From: Methylophaga sp.
GTDB lineage: Bacteria > Pseudomonadota > Gammaproteobacteria > Nitrosococcales > Methylophagaceae
Reading direction: 5' to 3'
Assembly (NCBI RefSeq): GCF_030651745.1
Contig: NZ_JAUSCC010000095.1
Location: 1-42,768 of the forward strand
Length of the DNA: 42,768 nt
The notes under the pieces were generated by a model that worked only from the letters and a program-made list of their open reading frames with translations, was not told the origin of the DNA and ran no database searches. A program made the position numbers and the translations under genes. Shown here piece by piece: positions 1 to 7,871 of this stretch. How positions within the stretch are numbered: position 1 is the first letter of the stretch; every line of letters begins with the position of its first letter.

Positions 1-19
1 AAAAGCAAGCAGCCAGTTA

Positions 20-136
20 TGCCTGGCGGCCATAGCGAGTTGGCACCACCTGTTCCCATCCCGAACACAGAAGTGAAACAGCTCAGCGCCGATGATAGTG
101 TGGGAGTTCCCATGTGAAAGTAGGTCACTGCCAGGC
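20..136 (+). rRNA. rrf: 5S ribosomal RNA
   Basis: The 5' end TGCCTGGCGGCC pairs with the 3' end CTGCCAGGC, and the interior carries the conserved stretch around CCCATCCCGAACACAGAAGTGAAAC split over lines 55-80 plus the GGGAGTTCCC arm. The length of about 117 nt is normal for a gammaproteobacterial 5S. It would be the last gene of an rRNA operon whose 16S and 23S lie upstream of the window. A strong terminator follows 14 nt later. Ends are placed by the terminal helix and could be off by one or two bases. Confidence 0.97.
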
Positions 137-149
137 TTTAATATAAAAC

Positions 150-180
150 AAGCCCGACGCGAAAGCGCCGGGCTTTTTTT
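150..180 (+). terminator. Rho-independent terminator of the rRNA operon
   Basis: A GC-rich stem (AGCCCG-CGC / GCG-CCGGGCT around a GAAA tetraloop, with one bulged A) is followed directly by seven T residues. It lies 14 nt after the 5S rRNA end. Confidence 0.93.
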
Positions 181-184
181 ATAT

Positions 185-427
185 TTAAAACGGGTGGTGT
201 TCTTGCCTGAGCATGGCAACACCCCATGTGACATTTTTGCCAGGAGCAAAACTGGACAGCGCTAGCTGCCCGCAGGGTGAAGTGCATGGATGCACTTCAT
301 CTAAGTAGGTCACCGATAACCGCTCCTGCGTTATCGGCATACGATGTGTAAGGGTGCACAAGTGTCGCGTTAGCACGATAGCGATAGCGACTTATACATC
401 CATGACAATAACTGCCAGCTTTAATAC
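185..427. repeat. Hairpin-rich non-coding stretch with a probable broken 5S 3' end
   Basis: This roughly 240-base stretch has no convincing gene. Two strong hairpins are visible: a perfect 10-bp stem with a 2-nt loop at 278-299, and an 8-bp stem at 313-320/330-337. Two blocks repeat the 3' end of the 5S gene in the same order. Positions 303-313 equal 118-128 exactly, and 411-426 match 127-143 except for one missing G. About 97 bases separate the two blocks here, whereas they are contiguous in the intact 5S. The simplest reading is a decayed second 5S copy interrupted by a small element. Hairpin density also suggests a dispersed repeat. Both are inference. Confidence 0.5.
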
Positions 428-468
428 AAAAAAATACCCGGACCTCATAGAGAACCGGGTATTTTTTT
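428..468. terminator. Bidirectional rho-independent terminator
   Basis: The arms AAAAATACCCGG and CCGGGTATTTTT pair around a 13-nt loop, with A-rich and T-rich flanks, so a U-tract is present in either direction. On the plus strand it would close the second 5S-like remnant. On the minus strand it lies 18 nt after the stop of the small lipoprotein gene. Confidence 0.85.
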
Positions 469-485
469 GTCTGGTGTTTTTGAGC

Positions 486-647
486 TTAATGTTTCTTGTT
501 TTTATTATGCCCAGGAGCATTTTCACTATTCCCGGGACCAGCAGGATCATGGCCAGGCGGAACATGACCATGTTTATTGTGGTGACTGCATCCAGTAAGT
601 ATTAAAAATGCGAAGACAAGAAATATTGAAACAATTTTTGATAACAA
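486..647 (-). CDS. Small glycine/histidine-rich lipoprotein (unrecognised)
   Basis: A 53-codon frame opens with TTG at 647 and ends with TAA at 486-488. A GGA core (AAGGAAAG) stands 7 nt before the start. Residues 1-20 are a short positively charged start, a hydrophobic segment and a lipobox LTGC, so the protein should be cleaved before Cys20, lipidated and secreted. The mature 34 residues are rich in His, Gly, Pro and Asn, with a segment reading HGHVPPGHDPAGPG. That composition could bind metal, but no function is known to me. It starts 32 nt after the stop of the upstream endonuclease-family gene and ends just before a terminator, so the two may be cotranscribed. Confidence 0.6.
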   Translation of the reverse strand: MLSKIVSIFLVFAFLILTGCSHHNKHGHVPPGHDPAGPGNSENAPGHNKNKKH

Positions 648-679
648 AATACTTTCCTTAACGTTAACTGCAAAAAAAA

Positions 680-1768
680 CTAGGTTGGGCTCGGTACATC
701 ATTTTGTTTTACATTTTCAGAAGCCATTTTTTGTCTAGCAAGATTTACATCTTCTTTTGTGGCTTCAAGTTCTGATCCTGAATTTTCAACTGAGCTAGTT
801 GTATATATCAATTGTGTTAGCAAAGCAAAATGATCAGAACCAAAATGAGACAAACGACGAATATCATATAGCTTGAAATGCCGGCTATGGAAAAGATGAT
901 CCAGAGGCCACCTCATAAACCAGTAATCAGCATGAAATGTATTAAACATTCCTCTGCCAATACGTGGATCTGATAACTGACTTATTTTACGAAATAAGCG
1001 GGTCGTCGTAGACCAGGCGACATCATTAAGATCTCCTGTCACAATAACAGGAATATCTGCCTTGGCGACGCTTTTGGCGATCATAATGAGTTCAGCATCG
1101 CGTTCAGAAGATTCGTCATTTTCAGTTGGACTTGGCGGAGCTGGATGAAGGAAATGCACACGTATATTTTGTCCGGATGGCAGAGTCAGCAATGTGTGCA
1201 TAGATGGAATGGTGTCTTCCACCAAAAACTCGGTTATAGATTCTGATAATACATATCTAGAATAAACATGCATGCCATACAAATTTTCCTGTGGGCAACT
1301 TATTCGATACGGATAATCACTTTCGATGACTTTAAGTTGGTTTTGCCACCATTGATTGGTTTCCAGAGTAACTAAAATATCGGGATCATTTTCATTTACC
1401 AAAGCTATAAGTTTTTCAACATTTTTGTTGTGCATCAGAACATTGGCGGTCATGATTTTTATGCTGTTTTCAGCATCCAAATGATCGGCTTGTGATACTT
1501 CTCGCGAGTGAAGTCTTGTGTATGGCAATATCCACCACGAGTGATATGCAATTACAAACAATGTTGGAATAAACAATAGCCAAAAGCTGAGCTTGGAATA
1601 ATCCAGCAACAACGCCTCAGCGATCAGCAATAAAGTAGCCAGAACAACATATTGTATCCGTGGAAAGTCATGCACCCGAATCCACCATTTTTCATTAGTA
1701 GATAAGCTGAGAAATGAAGCGCCAAGTAATAAAATGACTAATGGTGCGAACAGATAGATTAGGTTCAA
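680..1768 (-). CDS. Membrane-anchored endonuclease/exonuclease/phosphatase (EEP) family protein
   Basis: The protein has 362 residues. Three hydrophobic segments (about 3-21, 38-56 and 61-79) are followed by an EEP fold from about residue 103. Family signatures seen are IKIMTANV at the first strand, a Glu in LVTLETNQWW (metal ligand), VTGDLNDVAWS (Asp/Asn catalytic loop) and the C-terminal GSDHFALL (catalytic Asp-His). The catalytic domain would probably lie outside the cytoplasm. Relatives include putative nucleases, phosphatases and sphingomyelinase-like enzymes, so the substrate cannot be named. The start is a TTG with GTGGAA 5 nt upstream. It follows hpnC after a 166-bp spacer. Confidence 0.8.
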   Translation of the reverse strand: MNLIYLFAPLVILLLGASFLSLSTNEKWWIRVHDFPRIQYVVLATLLLIAEALLLDYSKLSFWLLFIPTLFVIAYHSWWILPYTRLHSREVSQADHLDAENSIKIMTANVLMHNKNVEKLIALVNENDPDILVTLETNQWWQNQLKVIESDYPYRISCPQENLYGMHVYSRYVLSESITEFLVEDTIPSMHTLLTLPSGQNIRVHFLHPAPPSPTENDESSERDAELIMIAKSVAKADIPVIVTGDLNDVAWSTTTRLFRKISQLSDPRIGRGMFNTFHADYWFMRWPLDHLFHSRHFKLYDIRRLSHFGSDHFALLTQLIYTTSSVENSGSELEATKEDVNLARQKMASENVKQNDVPSPT

Positions 1769-1934
1769 AAGGATTCCACAATGGTAAGCTTGGTTTGTAT
1801 GACGTTATCATAAAATAGTGACAAAACAGCCAACTATTGTTCTGTAATTTTGCTAAAACTGGGGGGGACTTACGACAGGAGTCAAACAATATCAACATCA
1901 TAGCTTTGCAGTGAAAATATTTGATGTATACCCG

Positions 1935-2831
1935 CTAAAGTAATTTATAAATGGTTTTTCTATAACGTGAGTTCAGGGCACTGTTTAAAATCACTGCAAT
2001 CATTGTTTTGCGAGTTAGTCTGGGGCGATTCAACATCGCATGATTAGATTGTTGTTTGAGTGCTGACAAAGTGGTTATTCCAGCCAAAGTCATTGCCCTG
2101 ATTTCCCAGCCCAAGCGACCAGGAATTGTTGAACCAAGCTCGATCCCCTCGGTTATTATCTTTTCGGTACGAAGATAAAGACTGCGGAGTACGGGAGCTA
2201 ATTTACTGGTGTCAGTCTGAATCAAACTTGCTGCATCAATCCCTATCGCTGCAAGTTCGTCTTCAGGAATATATACACGGTTCTGTTCAGTAAAGTCCTG
2301 CTCCAAATCTTGATAGAAATTGATTAGTTGCAGTGCAGTACAGATAGCATCGGATTGCTGAAGCTGTTGCTGGCTTGGGTTACCTTCTAAATGTAAAAGA
2401 AGTCGCCCCACCGGATTTGCAGAAAACCGGCAATAGTCGAGAACTTCATTAAATGTCGCATAACGAGACTTGACCACATCCTGCCTGAATGCAATCAGTA
2501 GATCTTCCAGTAATTGAATGGGCAGATTAAAACGAATGACAGTGTCTGCTAAAGCAAGGAAGATAGGATCGTTGCCCTGATATTTATGTTCAGCGATGTC
2601 GGATATGTGCTGACTGTAACCATTAAGTTGACGCAAACGTTCTTCCGCGGCAATCGTATCCTCGTCGGCAAAATCATCGGCAGTACGGGCAAAAGCATAA
2701 ATGGCCGCGATAGGGCGGCGTAATTTCTGGGGTAATAGAATGGATGCTACCGGAAAATTCTCGTAATGCGATTTCGCCAAGTTTTGACAAAATGCATACG
2801 CTTTTTCAAGCTCAGTTTTATTCCTCATCAC
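1935..2831 (-). CDS. hpnC: Squalene/phytoene synthase family protein, HpnC-like
   Basis: The 298-residue protein belongs to the trans-isoprenyl diphosphate synthase (head-to-head) family. The first Asp-rich motif is DDFADE at 52-57 within YAFARTADDFADE, and the second is NFYQDLEQD at 171-179, followed by RVYIPEDEL. The N-terminal run SHYENFPVAS and the YAFARTADD context are characteristic of HpnC. In the HpnCDE route HpnC and HpnD together convert two farnesyl diphosphates to squalene through presqualene diphosphate and hydroxysqualene. No hpnD or hpnE is in this window. The gene overlaps the rmuC stop by 14 nt, so it is translationally coupled. A carotenoid-type synthase is the alternative. 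Confidence 0.8.
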   Translation of the reverse strand: MMRNKTELEKAYAFCQNLAKSHYENFPVASILLPQKLRRPIAAIYAFARTADDFADEDTIAAEERLRQLNGYSQHISDIAEHKYQGNDPIFLALADTVIRFNLPIQLLEDLLIAFRQDVVKSRYATFNEVLDYCRFSANPVGRLLLHLEGNPSQQQLQQSDAICTALQLINFYQDLEQDFTEQNRVYIPEDELAAIGIDAASLIQTDTSKLAPVLRSLYLRTEKIITEGIELGSTIPGRLGWEIRAMTLAGITTLSALKQQSNHAMLNRPRLTRKTMIAVILNSALNSRYRKTIYKLL

Positions 2832-4104
2832 TAAGGTTTTGCACTGGCCGTGGTAGTTGTTCTATGGGGGGTAATTCAGTGATCTCGTTTTTACTGCTAA
2901 TGCCCATTTCAGTAAATTTACGAGCGCCAGGCAAGACCTGACGTTCTAATGAGCCCACGGCGCTATTGAAATGATTAACGCTGCTGCCAAGACTATTTCC
3001 AAGCTTGCTCAGGTGATTACCGAAGGTGGAAAGCCGTTTGTAGAGAGTTTCACCCAGCTCCCGAATGACTTCAGCATTTTCGGCCAATGCCTGTTGTTTC
3101 CAACCATAGGAAACAGCACGTAATAAAGCGATGAAATTGGTCGGGGTCGCTAAAATAATGTTCTGACTCATGCTGTCTTCCAGCAGGGCAGGATCCACTT
3201 CCAGTGCAGCGGAAAGAAACTGTTCGCCGGGAATAAATAACACGACAAATTCAGGTGATTGAGAATATTCTGCCCAGTAATTTTTGCGGGAAAGTTCTTT
3301 AATACGACCACGAATGATTTGCGCGTGACGCTTTAATTCCAGTTTGCGTGTAGCATCGTCTTTGGCTTGAATAGCAGACAAATAAGCATCCAGCGGTGTT
3401 TTGGCATCGACGATGATTTCGCGCTTTTCAGGTAATCGAACAATCATATCGGGCCGAATGCTGCCGGTTTCAGTGGCGGTATGGGTTTGTTCGTAAAAAT
3501 CACAATGCGCCACCATGCCACTGAGTTCAGCTAAACGACGTAAAGTCATTTCACCCCATTGCCCTCGAACTTCCGGACGACGCAATGCCTGAACCAGATT
3601 CTGCGTTTCCTGCTGCAACTGCTGCTGGCTTAGATTCATTTGCGCAATAGTGGTGTTCAGACTGCCGTAGGCTTCTTTGCGGTCCTTTTCAATTTCCTGA
3701 ATTTGCTTGCTAGTTTGCTGCAAGGCTTCATTTATCGGTTTGAGCATTTGTTCGATGGCTTTTTCTTTGGTGCTTAAATCTGCTTTAGCTTCACTTTGAA
3801 AGCGTTTGAGATTTTCTTCAGCCAGTCGCAAAAAATTGGTGTTATTCTGCGTTAATGCTTCATTGGAAAGTTGATTAAACGTGTTGGCTAATTGCTCACG
3901 GGTTTGGGACAGGATGTCATCCATCTGCCGTTTGTTCTTTTGTTCCAATTGTAATATCAGGTCTAATTCAGCATTGTTTTTTTCCAGCTCACGAATTTTG
4001 CCACTGCGAATAAACATACCGATAGCAATGCCGAGCAAAATGCCAAGCAGTAGAACAATCAATAAGTCCTGGTGCTGCTGAAAAAACTCGGGACTTAAAT
4101 CCAT
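2818..4104 (-). CDS. rmuC: DNA recombination protein RmuC homolog
   Basis: The 428-residue protein has one N-terminal membrane segment (about residues 14-33). A long coiled coil full of Gln, Glu and Lys follows to about 190, and then the RmuC nuclease-like domain with RGQWGEMTLRRLAE, IIVDAKTPLDAY and EFVVLFIPGEQFLSAAL. The IVDAK core resembles the PD-(D/E)XK fold. In E. coli RmuC limits inversions at short inverted repeats, and its biochemical activity is poorly defined. It overlaps gph by 10 nt and hpnC by 14 nt inside a tightly packed minus-strand series. Confidence 0.92.
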   Translation of the reverse strand: MDLSPEFFQQHQDLLIVLLLGILLGIAIGMFIRSGKIRELEKNNAELDLILQLEQKNKRQMDDILSQTREQLANTFNQLSNEALTQNNTNFLRLAEENLKRFQSEAKADLSTKEKAIEQMLKPINEALQQTSKQIQEIEKDRKEAYGSLNTTIAQMNLSQQQLQQETQNLVQALRRPEVRGQWGEMTLRRLAELSGMVAHCDFYEQTHTATETGSIRPDMIVRLPEKREIIVDAKTPLDAYLSAIQAKDDATRKLELKRHAQIIRGRIKELSRKNYWAEYSQSPEFVVLFIPGEQFLSAALEVDPALLEDSMSQNIILATPTNFIALLRAVSYGWKQQALAENAEVIRELGETLYKRLSTFGNHLSKLGNSLGSSVNHFNSAVGSLERQVLPGARKFTEMGISSKNEITELPPIEQLPRPVQNLSDEE

Positions 4105-4754
4105 TGCAAAATCTCATAAGGATGATTAATCATACAATCTGCCTGCCAAGCTTCAGGGTTATCGGTTTCGGAAATATAGCCGTATAAAGCTACGACAGAA
4201 CGCATATGAGCATTATGTGCCGCTTGAATATCCCGCTCTGCATCACCGATATAAATACAATCCACCGGCTTGGCATCCAGCAATTCACAGGCATGTAACA
4301 TCGGTGCCGGGTGAGGTTTGCTAAATGGCGTGGTATCGGCGCTGACAATACAAGCTGCAGTTTCGGTTAATTGCAATGCGTTCATTAGCGGGATGGTGAG
4401 AAATGACGGTTTGTTAGTGACTACTCCCCAGCGAATGCCTTGAGCCGTCAGTCCATCAAGCACTTGCTGCATGCCGATAAACAAAGCCGATTCACGGGCA
4501 ATATTTTCGGCATAAAGACTTAAAAAGCGTTGCTGCAATGCCGGATAAATTGGATCTTCTTTTTCAATACCAAAACCCAGTTTTAACAATCCAGCACTTC
4601 CATGACTTGCTACCGGGCGGATCCGGGCATGATCTAATGGGTGATGACCTTCTTGTTCTAATAAGGTATTTAACGCAAAGCCCAGATCAGGCGCGGTATC
4701 GACCAAAGTGCCATCCAAATCAAATAGTACGACATTAAAAGGAGAAATAAACAT
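4095..4754 (-). CDS. gph: Phosphoglycolate phosphatase (HAD family)
   Basis: With the ATG at 4754 the protein has 219 residues. HAD motif I is LFDLDGTLVD near the N-terminus (nucleophile Asp and the +2 Asp), motif II is VVTNKP, and motifs III/IV are KPHPAPML and YIGDAERDIQAA. It should hydrolyse 2-phosphoglycolate, a by-product of DNA 3'-end repair and of RuBisCO oxygenation. A TTG five codons upstream is possible, but the ATG forms a TGATG overlap with the ubiG stop, which favours coupling. The ubiG-gph pair matches Pseudomonas gene order. A pyrophosphatase PpaX-like role is the main alternative. Confidence 0.88.
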   Translation of the reverse strand: MFISPFNVVLFDLDGTLVDTAPDLGFALNTLLEQEGHHPLDHARIRPVASHGSAGLLKLGFGIEKEDPIYPALQQRFLSLYAENIARESALFIGMQQVLDGLTAQGIRWGVVTNKPSFLTIPLMNALQLTETAACIVSADTTPFSKPHPAPMLHACELLDAKPVDCIYIGDAERDIQAAHNAHMRSVVALYGYISETDNPEAWQADCMINHPYEILQWI

Positions 4755-5455
4755 CAGATCCGTCGGCAATGAACAAGATAATTAACATCGACATCTCTGC
4801 TGAGCTTGTAACGTCGGGTCAGCGGGTTATAACTGATGCCAGTGATGTCATAAACATGCAGACCTGCTTCACGGCAGCAACGCGCTAGTTCCGCCGGACG
4901 AATAAACCGTGCGTAATCATGAGTGCCTTTCGGAAGCATTTTGGCGATATATTCGGCACCAAGGATGGCTAACAGATAGGCTTTGGGATTACGGTTTAAC
5001 GTTGAAAAAAATACATCGCCATCCGGTTTAGCCATCGCCGCACAGGCGTTAACAATCGCTTGCGGATCGGGCACATGTTCCAACATTTCCATGCAGGTTA
5101 CTACATCAAATTCTTCTGGATGTTTTTCTGCCATGGCTTCTGCAGTGGTCAGCTCATATTTGATTTTCAACCCAGCTTCCAAAGCGTGCAATTTGGCAAC
5201 ATTCAAGGGCATTTCACCCATATCAATACCAATGGTTTCTGCGCCACTTTTCACTAATGCTTCGGTAAGAATGCCACCACCACAACCAACATCGACAGCT
5301 TTGGCATTTTTTAAACGTGTTCTTTCAGTAATGAATGCCAGTCTTAAAGGATTAATTTCATGTAATGGTTTGGATTGACCTTCGGGATCCCACCAACTTG
5401 ATGCCAACGCATCGAATTTAGCGACCTCGACCGGATCAACATTTTGTTTTGTCAT
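4754..5455 (-). CDS. ubiG: Ubiquinone biosynthesis O-methyltransferase UbiG
   Basis: The protein has 233 residues from the ATG at 5455, which overlaps the mtaD stop as ATGA. An upstream in-frame start at 5482 lies inside mtaD and is less likely. The class I SAM-binding motif is VDVGCGGGILTEAL, the acidic loop is GIDMGE, and CMEMLEHVPDP is the typical UbiG post-motif. The N-terminal stretch VAKFDALASSWWDPEG and the ending LSRDVDVNYLVHCRR are diagnostic. It performs both O-methylations of ubiquinone synthesis. Its by-product SAH is a substrate type for the neighbouring MtaD-family deaminase. Confidence 0.96.
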   Translation of the reverse strand: MTKQNVDPVEVAKFDALASSWWDPEGQSKPLHEINPLRLAFITERTRLKNAKAVDVGCGGGILTEALVKSGAETIGIDMGEMPLNVAKLHALEAGLKIKYELTTAEAMAEKHPEEFDVVTCMEMLEHVPDPQAIVNACAAMAKPDGDVFFSTLNRNPKAYLLAILGAEYIAKMLPKGTHDYARFIRPAELARCCREAGLHVYDITGISYNPLTRRYKLSRDVDVNYLVHCRRI

Positions 5456-6771
5456 GAGGTAGACCTTATTTTTGTTGCCCATTGCTGAGCCTGGGCAGAT
5501 ATATGTTGTGTATTCATAGTGGTCAGTTGGCGTTGTTTCAGCAATTGCTTGCCCGCTACCCAGACATCAGAAACCTTATCGCGACCCGTTGCATAAACCA
5601 ATTGTGACGGTAAATCATAAAAGGGTAGGGTTTCTATATCACTGAGATCGATAGCGATAATATCGGCAGCTTTACCGATTTCCAGCGTACCGGTGATGGC
5701 ATCAATACCCAGTGATTTAGCTGCATTAATAGTCGCCATTTGTAAGGCTTGGTAAGCTGGTACCACGCTGGGATCACCTGCCACACCTTTTGCTAATATC
5801 GCGGCCTGGCGCATTTCAGCAAACATATCCAGATTATTATTGGATGCTGCGCCATCGGTTCCGATGCTGACATTAACACCGCGCTTAATGAGTTCGGCGA
5901 CTGGACAAAATCCACTGGCGAGTTTCAAGTTAGATTCAGGGCAGTGAGCGATGTGAACACCCGCTTCGGCGCACCAGTCCATTTCTTCTTCGGTCAGCTG
6001 TGTCATATGTACAGCAATCAAACGTGGTGACAGCAGACCTAAATCCTTCAGCCTTGCTAATGGCCGTTTGCCAAACTGAGCAAGACTGTCATTGATTTCT
6101 GCAGCTGTCTCATGAATATGCATCTGAATAGGCAAATCCAGTTCTTCAGCATTAATAATGATGGCTTGCAATGTTTCGTCAGAAACAGTGTAGGGGGCAT
6201 GTGGTGCGTAGTTTGTGGTGATGAGCGGATGATGTCGGTACTTGTCATGTAAGGCTTGTCCTTTATGTAAGTACTCATTTACATCTTTGGCCCAATTGGT
6301 CGGAAATTCGATCACCACCATGCCAAGGCTGGCACGTATACCGCTGCTATCAACTACTCGCGCAGTAGCTTCAGGGAAAAAATACATATCACTGAAACAG
6401 GTAGTGCCACCACGGATCATTTCGGCGATGGCCAAAGCCGATCCTGCTTCTACAAATGCATCACCGACAAATTGTTGTTCAGCTGGCCAGATATGGTTAT
6501 TGAGCCAGGTCATCAAAGGCAGATCATCGGCTAAACCACGGAATAATGTCATGGCGGAATGGCCATGATTATTAATTAATCCAGGCATCACGCAATGTTC
6601 ATCAAGATCCTGTGTCTGAGTAGCTTTATACAGCTGTTCCGCTTGGCTTTGCGGTAATAGCGCTACAATATTGCCCTCTTGGACAACAATAGAATGATTT
6701 TCAAGAACGAGATGTTCAGCCGTCATCGGCAGACACCAGCGGGCATTAATGATCAGATCGACGTTTTTCAT
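5452..6771 (-). CDS. mtaD: 5'-methylthioadenosine / S-adenosylhomocysteine deaminase (MtaD/TrzA family)
   Basis: The 439-residue protein is an amidohydrolase of the ATZ/TRZ group. Metal ligands are visible in NNHGHSAMTLF (His69, His71), MHIHETAAE (about 220), the conserved HCPESNLKLASG and the Asp of IGTDGAASNNNLD. In Pseudomonas the homologous gene beside mtnA and ubiG encodes a methylthioadenosine deaminase that starts methionine salvage through methylthioinosine. That neighbourhood is preserved here. The start faces the mtnA start on the other strand, with only 37 bp between the coding regions, so their promoters must overlap or lie inside the genes. SAH or guanine deamination is an alternative activity. 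Confidence 0.9.
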   Translation of the reverse strand: MKNVDLIINARWCLPMTAEHLVLENHSIVVQEGNIVALLPQSQAEQLYKATQTQDLDEHCVMPGLINNHGHSAMTLFRGLADDLPLMTWLNNHIWPAEQQFVGDAFVEAGSALAIAEMIRGGTTCFSDMYFFPEATARVVDSSGIRASLGMVVIEFPTNWAKDVNEYLHKGQALHDKYRHHPLITTNYAPHAPYTVSDETLQAIIINAEELDLPIQMHIHETAAEINDSLAQFGKRPLARLKDLGLLSPRLIAVHMTQLTEEEMDWCAEAGVHIAHCPESNLKLASGFCPVAELIKRGVNVSIGTDGAASNNNLDMFAEMRQAAILAKGVAGDPSVVPAYQALQMATINAAKSLGIDAITGTLEIGKAADIIAIDLSDIETLPFYDLPSQLVYATGRDKVSDVWVAGKQLLKQRQLTTMNTQHISAQAQQWATKIRSTS

Positions 6772-6808
6772 AGCGTTCGATTATAACCGCCATCAGCAGG
6801 AGAACACA

Positions 6809-7861
6809 GTGCAAAGCATCAGTGAAATGATTCGGCCTATCAAATGGCATGATCAACAACTGCATTTACTGGATCAACGATTGCTTCCTTTACAACAGGT
6901 TTGGCTCAGTTTTGAGCATACCGATGATGTGACCAGGGCGATTCGGGATATGGTGGTAAGAGGTGCGCCGGCAATTGGTGTGACAGCGGCATTTGCAGTG
7001 GTATTGGCTGCACGTGAAGCCTGGAATAAGGCTGGTGTGAACTGGAAACAAGCTATGTATGAGCCCTTGGCAAAACTGGCCGCATCTCGTCCTACCGCGG
7101 TTAATCTGACCTGGGCAATCGAACAAATGACAGCGATTTACGTCAATTTACCGGAAACTTATTCTCCGGAAGCGGCTTTATTGGATGCGGCTATGCAAAT
7201 TCATCAGCAGGATATTGCGGCCAATCAGACCATGGGGAAACTGGGGTCAGCTTTGATGAATGCTGACAGCATGGTGTTAACGCATTGTAATGCAGGTGCA
7301 TTGGCGACTGGCGGCTTTGGCACTGCGTTAGGGGTGATTCGGCAGGGATATACCGATGGCAAAATAAAACATGTCTATGTCGATGAAACACGGCCCTGGT
7401 TACAAGGTGCGCGACTAACTGCCTGGGAATTAATGCAGGATAAGATCCCCTGTACTTTACAAGCCGATGTCGCTGCTGCAGCGTTAATGGCCTCAGGCAA
7501 GATTGACTGGATTATTGTCGGTGCTGATCGTATTGCTGCTAATGGCGATGTGGCCAATAAAATTGGTACTTATTCATTAGCTGTATTAGCCAAATATCAT
7601 CAGGTAAAAGTTATGGTGGTGGCACCATTATCCACGATTGACTGGCAGACGGAATCGGGTAAACAAATCCCAATTGAACAACGCCCGTCTATTGAAGTGA
7701 CCCAGATAAGCAACCAGCAAATTGCGCCAGATGGCGTGCAGGTATCCAATCCAGCATTTGATGTCACACCGGCAGAGCTGATAAACGCTATTGTTACTGA
7801 AGCAGGCGTTGTTTTGTCACCATCAACGGCTACAATGAAAACCCTTCGTAAGCAGATGTAA
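6809..7861 (+). CDS. mtnA: Methylthioribose-1-phosphate isomerase MtnA
   Basis: The protein has 350 residues from a GTG at 6809, chosen because AGGAGA stands 5 nt upstream; a longer frame to 6749 would run into mtaD. It belongs to the eIF2B-like family. Diagnostic segments are DMVVRGAPAIGVTAAF, LTHCNAGALATGGFGTALG (catalytic Cys) and IIVGADRIAANGDVANKIGTY (catalytic Asp). It converts MTR-1-P to MTRu-1-P in methionine salvage, two steps beyond the divergently encoded MtaD. No mtnP, mtnB, mtnC or mtnD is visible here. Confidence 0.96.
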   Translation: MQSISEMIRPIKWHDQQLHLLDQRLLPLQQVWLSFEHTDDVTRAIRDMVVRGAPAIGVTAAFAVVLAAREAWNKAGVNWKQAMYEPLAKLAASRPTAVNLTWAIEQMTAIYVNLPETYSPEAALLDAAMQIHQQDIAANQTMGKLGSALMNADSMVLTHCNAGALATGGFGTALGVIRQGYTDGKIKHVYVDETRPWLQGARLTAWELMQDKIPCTLQADVAAAALMASGKIDWIIVGADRIAANGDVANKIGTYSLAVLAKYHQVKVMVVAPLSTIDWQTESGKQIPIEQRPSIEVTQISNQQIAPDGVQVSNPAFDVTPAELINAIVTEAGVVLSPSTATMKTLRKQM

Positions 7862-7871
7862 GGAGCAGGAT

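Noticed and set aside
185..605. Two ORFs (63 aa on minus, 83 aa on plus) in the post-rRNA region
   Set aside because: They run through hairpins and a terminator, have no convincing ribosome site and no recognisable protein character. The plus-strand one is antisense to the better supported small lipoprotein gene.
1695..1901. A 68-residue ORF spanning the start of the EEP gene
   Set aside because: It overlaps the supported gene out of frame and shows no domain or ribosome site.
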